DNA from: UBA7330 sp043554545
Lineage (GTDB): Bacteria > Bacteroidota > Bacteroidia > Cytophagales > Cyclobacteriaceae
Assembly (NCBI GenBank): GCA_043554545.1
Contig: CP121337.1
Span: forward strand, 744,001 to 808,000
Reading direction: 5' to 3'
Length of the DNA: 64,000 nucleotides
The notes beneath the pieces are model-generated. The model did no database searches, was not told where the DNA came from, and saw nothing but the letters and a program-made list of their open reading frames with translations. Positions 62,593-64,000 of the stretch are shown here, piece by piece. Numbering within the stretch: position 1 is the stretch's first letter; each line of letters opens with the position of its first letter. A program made the position numbers and the translations under genes.

Positions 62593-64000
62593 CTATCTGT
62601 ATCCTTTACCTCCATAGGTCATGGCCTCACCTTTACCAAATCCATAGCTAAAACCTAGTGCTACAAAACGTCCCCTTAGACCGCGGTTATATAAAGCGAA
62701 GTCCTGTTGTAAAATGGTATTCTGTTCTATACGGGAGACAAACAGGTCTCGAACACTCATATTAACGACTGCTTTTCCTTTGAGTATCTTTTTCCTTACT
62801 CCAATATCAGCGAACAGCATATCTGAAATTTGGCCTTGTACCGTTTGAAATCCCGACTGGTAGTAGCCTATTAATTCCAGGGTAATATCAGCGGGTAGAT
62901 TAAATTTGGAATTGAGTTTTGATGACCACTGGTTGGTAGAGAAGTCAAATGTAGACCCCTCCAATGATCCAAACCTGCTAAAATAATTGTAGTTGAAATC
63001 TGCACTCAATGACATCCAGCTTACTGGATCATATTTACCATTCAACTCTAGACCAGTAGCATTGCTAGTCCCGATGTTTTGAGGTGTGGTCGTCCTTACA
63101 TTGTTCTCAAAAAAGGAAATTCGTTCGATTACTGCCGTAGTATAGCGATGATACAATGAAGCATTCATAGAAAAGTTGTTGCCATTGTAGATCGAGTTTA
63201 CTTCGTATGAATCAGTGAATTCAGGTTGGAGGTCTGGATTACCTGTACGAATGCTAAAGTTGTTCCTGATGTTAAAAAATGGGTTTAGATCCCACAACCT
63301 TGGTCGGTAGATCCTTCTGGAATAACCGGCTTGCAGCGAAACATTATTCGTAAGTTTATAGGACGTATGTGCAGAAGGAAACAGGTTGGTGAAATTTTGA
63401 TTATTGGCCTCGTTGGTGTTTACAAGTAGCGTATTCAGGTTTGTATTCTCCATGCGCAGGCCTACCTTGAGTCCCCATTTATTTATTTCATATCCCCCGG
63501 AACCATAAAAAGCCAGAACATCCTGATGATACTCAAATAAGTTCGTCTGTGATAAATCAAGGACATATTCGCCGTTAATAAAATTTTGTACCGCAAAATC
63601 ATTTCCTACATCATTGATCAGGTATTGGCCTCCGGTTTCAATGGAAAAGATATCGTTAAATGGACGAGCGTAATCAAGTTTAATGGTGTAATTCCCTTCA
63701 TCAAAGTTAGTCTCAGTCTTTTGCTGATTGTCAAAATTTTGTGATCCAAGTATGGTTATGTCTTCAAAATCTGAGGATTGTTCTTTCCCAAAAAATCTCC
63801 CAATAGCGGAGAAAATCAAGTCGTGATCTTCATGATCCTCAAAGTCACGCTTGAAGTTAGCTTCAAACTGATATTTAGGATTTACTGCTTCAGTGATTTC
63901 ATCTCTTCTCCATTGATATTCGACACCTTCCGGCTCATCGACTAGCCTAAAATAAGTTGTTGATGGCTGATCCTCAATCTCTAGCGTATAGGTACCTGAA
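62593..64000 (-). CDS. TonB-dependent receptor-like outer-membrane beta-barrel protein, N-terminal part outside window
   Basis: The frame is open to the right edge of the window, so only the C-terminal 469 or so residues are seen; an apparent start near 63819 is not real. Barrel strands alternate throughout (EGNYTIKLDYARPF, GLKVGLRMENTNLN, VSLQAGYSRRIYRPRLWDLN, FSMNASLYHRYTTAVIERI, ADITLELIGYYQSGFQT). The chain approaches its end at FVALGFSYGFGKGEAM. The RPRLWDLNPFFNIRNNFSIR pattern is typical of the outer-membrane beta-barrel (OMP_b-brl_3) group of TonB-dependent receptors in Bacteroidota. No SusD partner lies downstream. Its cargo cannot be inferred. Confidence 0.87.
   Translation of the reverse strand, partial: SGTYTLEIEDQPSTTYFRLVDEPEGVEYQWRRDEITEAVNPKYQFEANFKRDFEDHEDHDLIFSAIGRFFGKEQSSDFEDITILGSQNFDNQQKTETNFDEGNYTIKLDYARPFNDIFSIETGGQYLINDVGNDFAVQNFINGEYVLDLSQTNLFEYHQDVLAFYGSGGYEINKWGLKVGLRMENTNLNTLLVNTNEANNQNFTNLFPSAHTSYKLTNNVSLQAGYSRRIYRPRLWDLNPFFNIRNNFSIRTGNPDLQPEFTDSYEVNSIYNGNNFSMNASLYHRYTTAVIERISFFENNVRTTTPQNIGTSNATGLELNGKYDPVSWMSLSADFNYNYFSRFGSLEGSTFDFSTNQWSSKLNSKFNLPADITLELIGYYQSGFQTVQGQISDMLFADIGVRKKILKGKAVVNMSVRDLFVSRIEQNTILQQDFALYNRGLRGRFVALGFSYGFGKGEAMTYGGKGYR

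Noticed and set aside
62575..62609. The GTAAAGGAT / ATCCTTTAC hairpin as a further member of the composite repeat family.
   Set aside because: Only a few bases resemble the ATCCTTAG stem, it overlaps coding sequence, and the companion stems are absent.

Overview
The window reads as a chromosomal segment of a member of the Bacteroidota, most likely a marine or plant-associated Cytophagales relative (inference). The signs are: type IX secretion C-terminal domains; lipoproteins with Bacteroidota-style lipoboxes; -7 boxes of the form TAnnTTTG in front of several operons and almost no Shine-Dalgarno sequences; a three-gene sdhCAB of the menaquinone type; a sodium-pumping Nqr complex; and an arginine operon with the variant transcarbamylase found in Bacteroidota. 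Base composition looks even and moderately AT-rich. I saw no tRNA, rRNA, CRISPR array, phage or insertion sequence.

Layout. 1-8.8 kb: the end of an M3 peptidase gene, a degenerate nucleotidyltransferase-like protein, a small lipoprotein, a MATE exporter, and a minus-strand run of envelope proteins (outer-membrane barrel, Ig-like lipoprotein, large anchored protein). 8.9-12.3 kb: sdhCAB. 12.6-17.4 kb: two paralogous secreted proteins with different type IX sorting domains. 17.3-20.4 kb: a DCC-family protein, fabD, a 47-residue lipoprotein, cmk and ispH, all tightly packed. 20.5-25.2 kb: nqrABCDE without nqrF, closed by a clear terminator. 25.2-25.8 kb: a DUF502 membrane protein with no normal start codon. 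26.0-33.7 kb: an eight-gene arginine operon (GNAT-argG-argC-proC-argF'-argB-argE-argH). 33.7-41.5 kb: S9 peptidase, GH99-like lipoprotein, cupin, FAD enzyme and PPi-type phosphofructokinase, with a family of intergenic hairpin repeats and a 39-bp direct repeat.

41.6-62.5 kb is a plant cell-wall saccharide locus. A minus-strand operon (56.7 to 45.7 kb) encodes, in order, a DeoR regulator, an L-fucose/arabinose-isomerase-like protein, a split transketolase, a ribose-type ABC importer (lipoprotein binding protein, DUF2291 protein, ATPase, permease), an FGGY kinase and a secreted DUF1593 (nucleoside-hydrolase-like) protein. Divergent from it is a plus-strand operon with three more DUF1593 proteins and a PL1 pectate lyase. 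A PL10-like pectate lyase and a sulfatase-modifying/sialidase-like fusion lie next to them. Isomerase plus FGGY kinase plus split transketolase plus RbsB-type importer matches the published D-apiose transketolase pathway. My leading hypothesis is a locus for apiose-bearing pectin (apiogalacturonan or rhamnogalacturonan II), in which the DUF1593 proteins may release the branched furanose. This is inference and is the part most worth testing.

The last 1.4 kb is the C-terminal part of an outer-membrane beta-barrel receptor that runs off the window.
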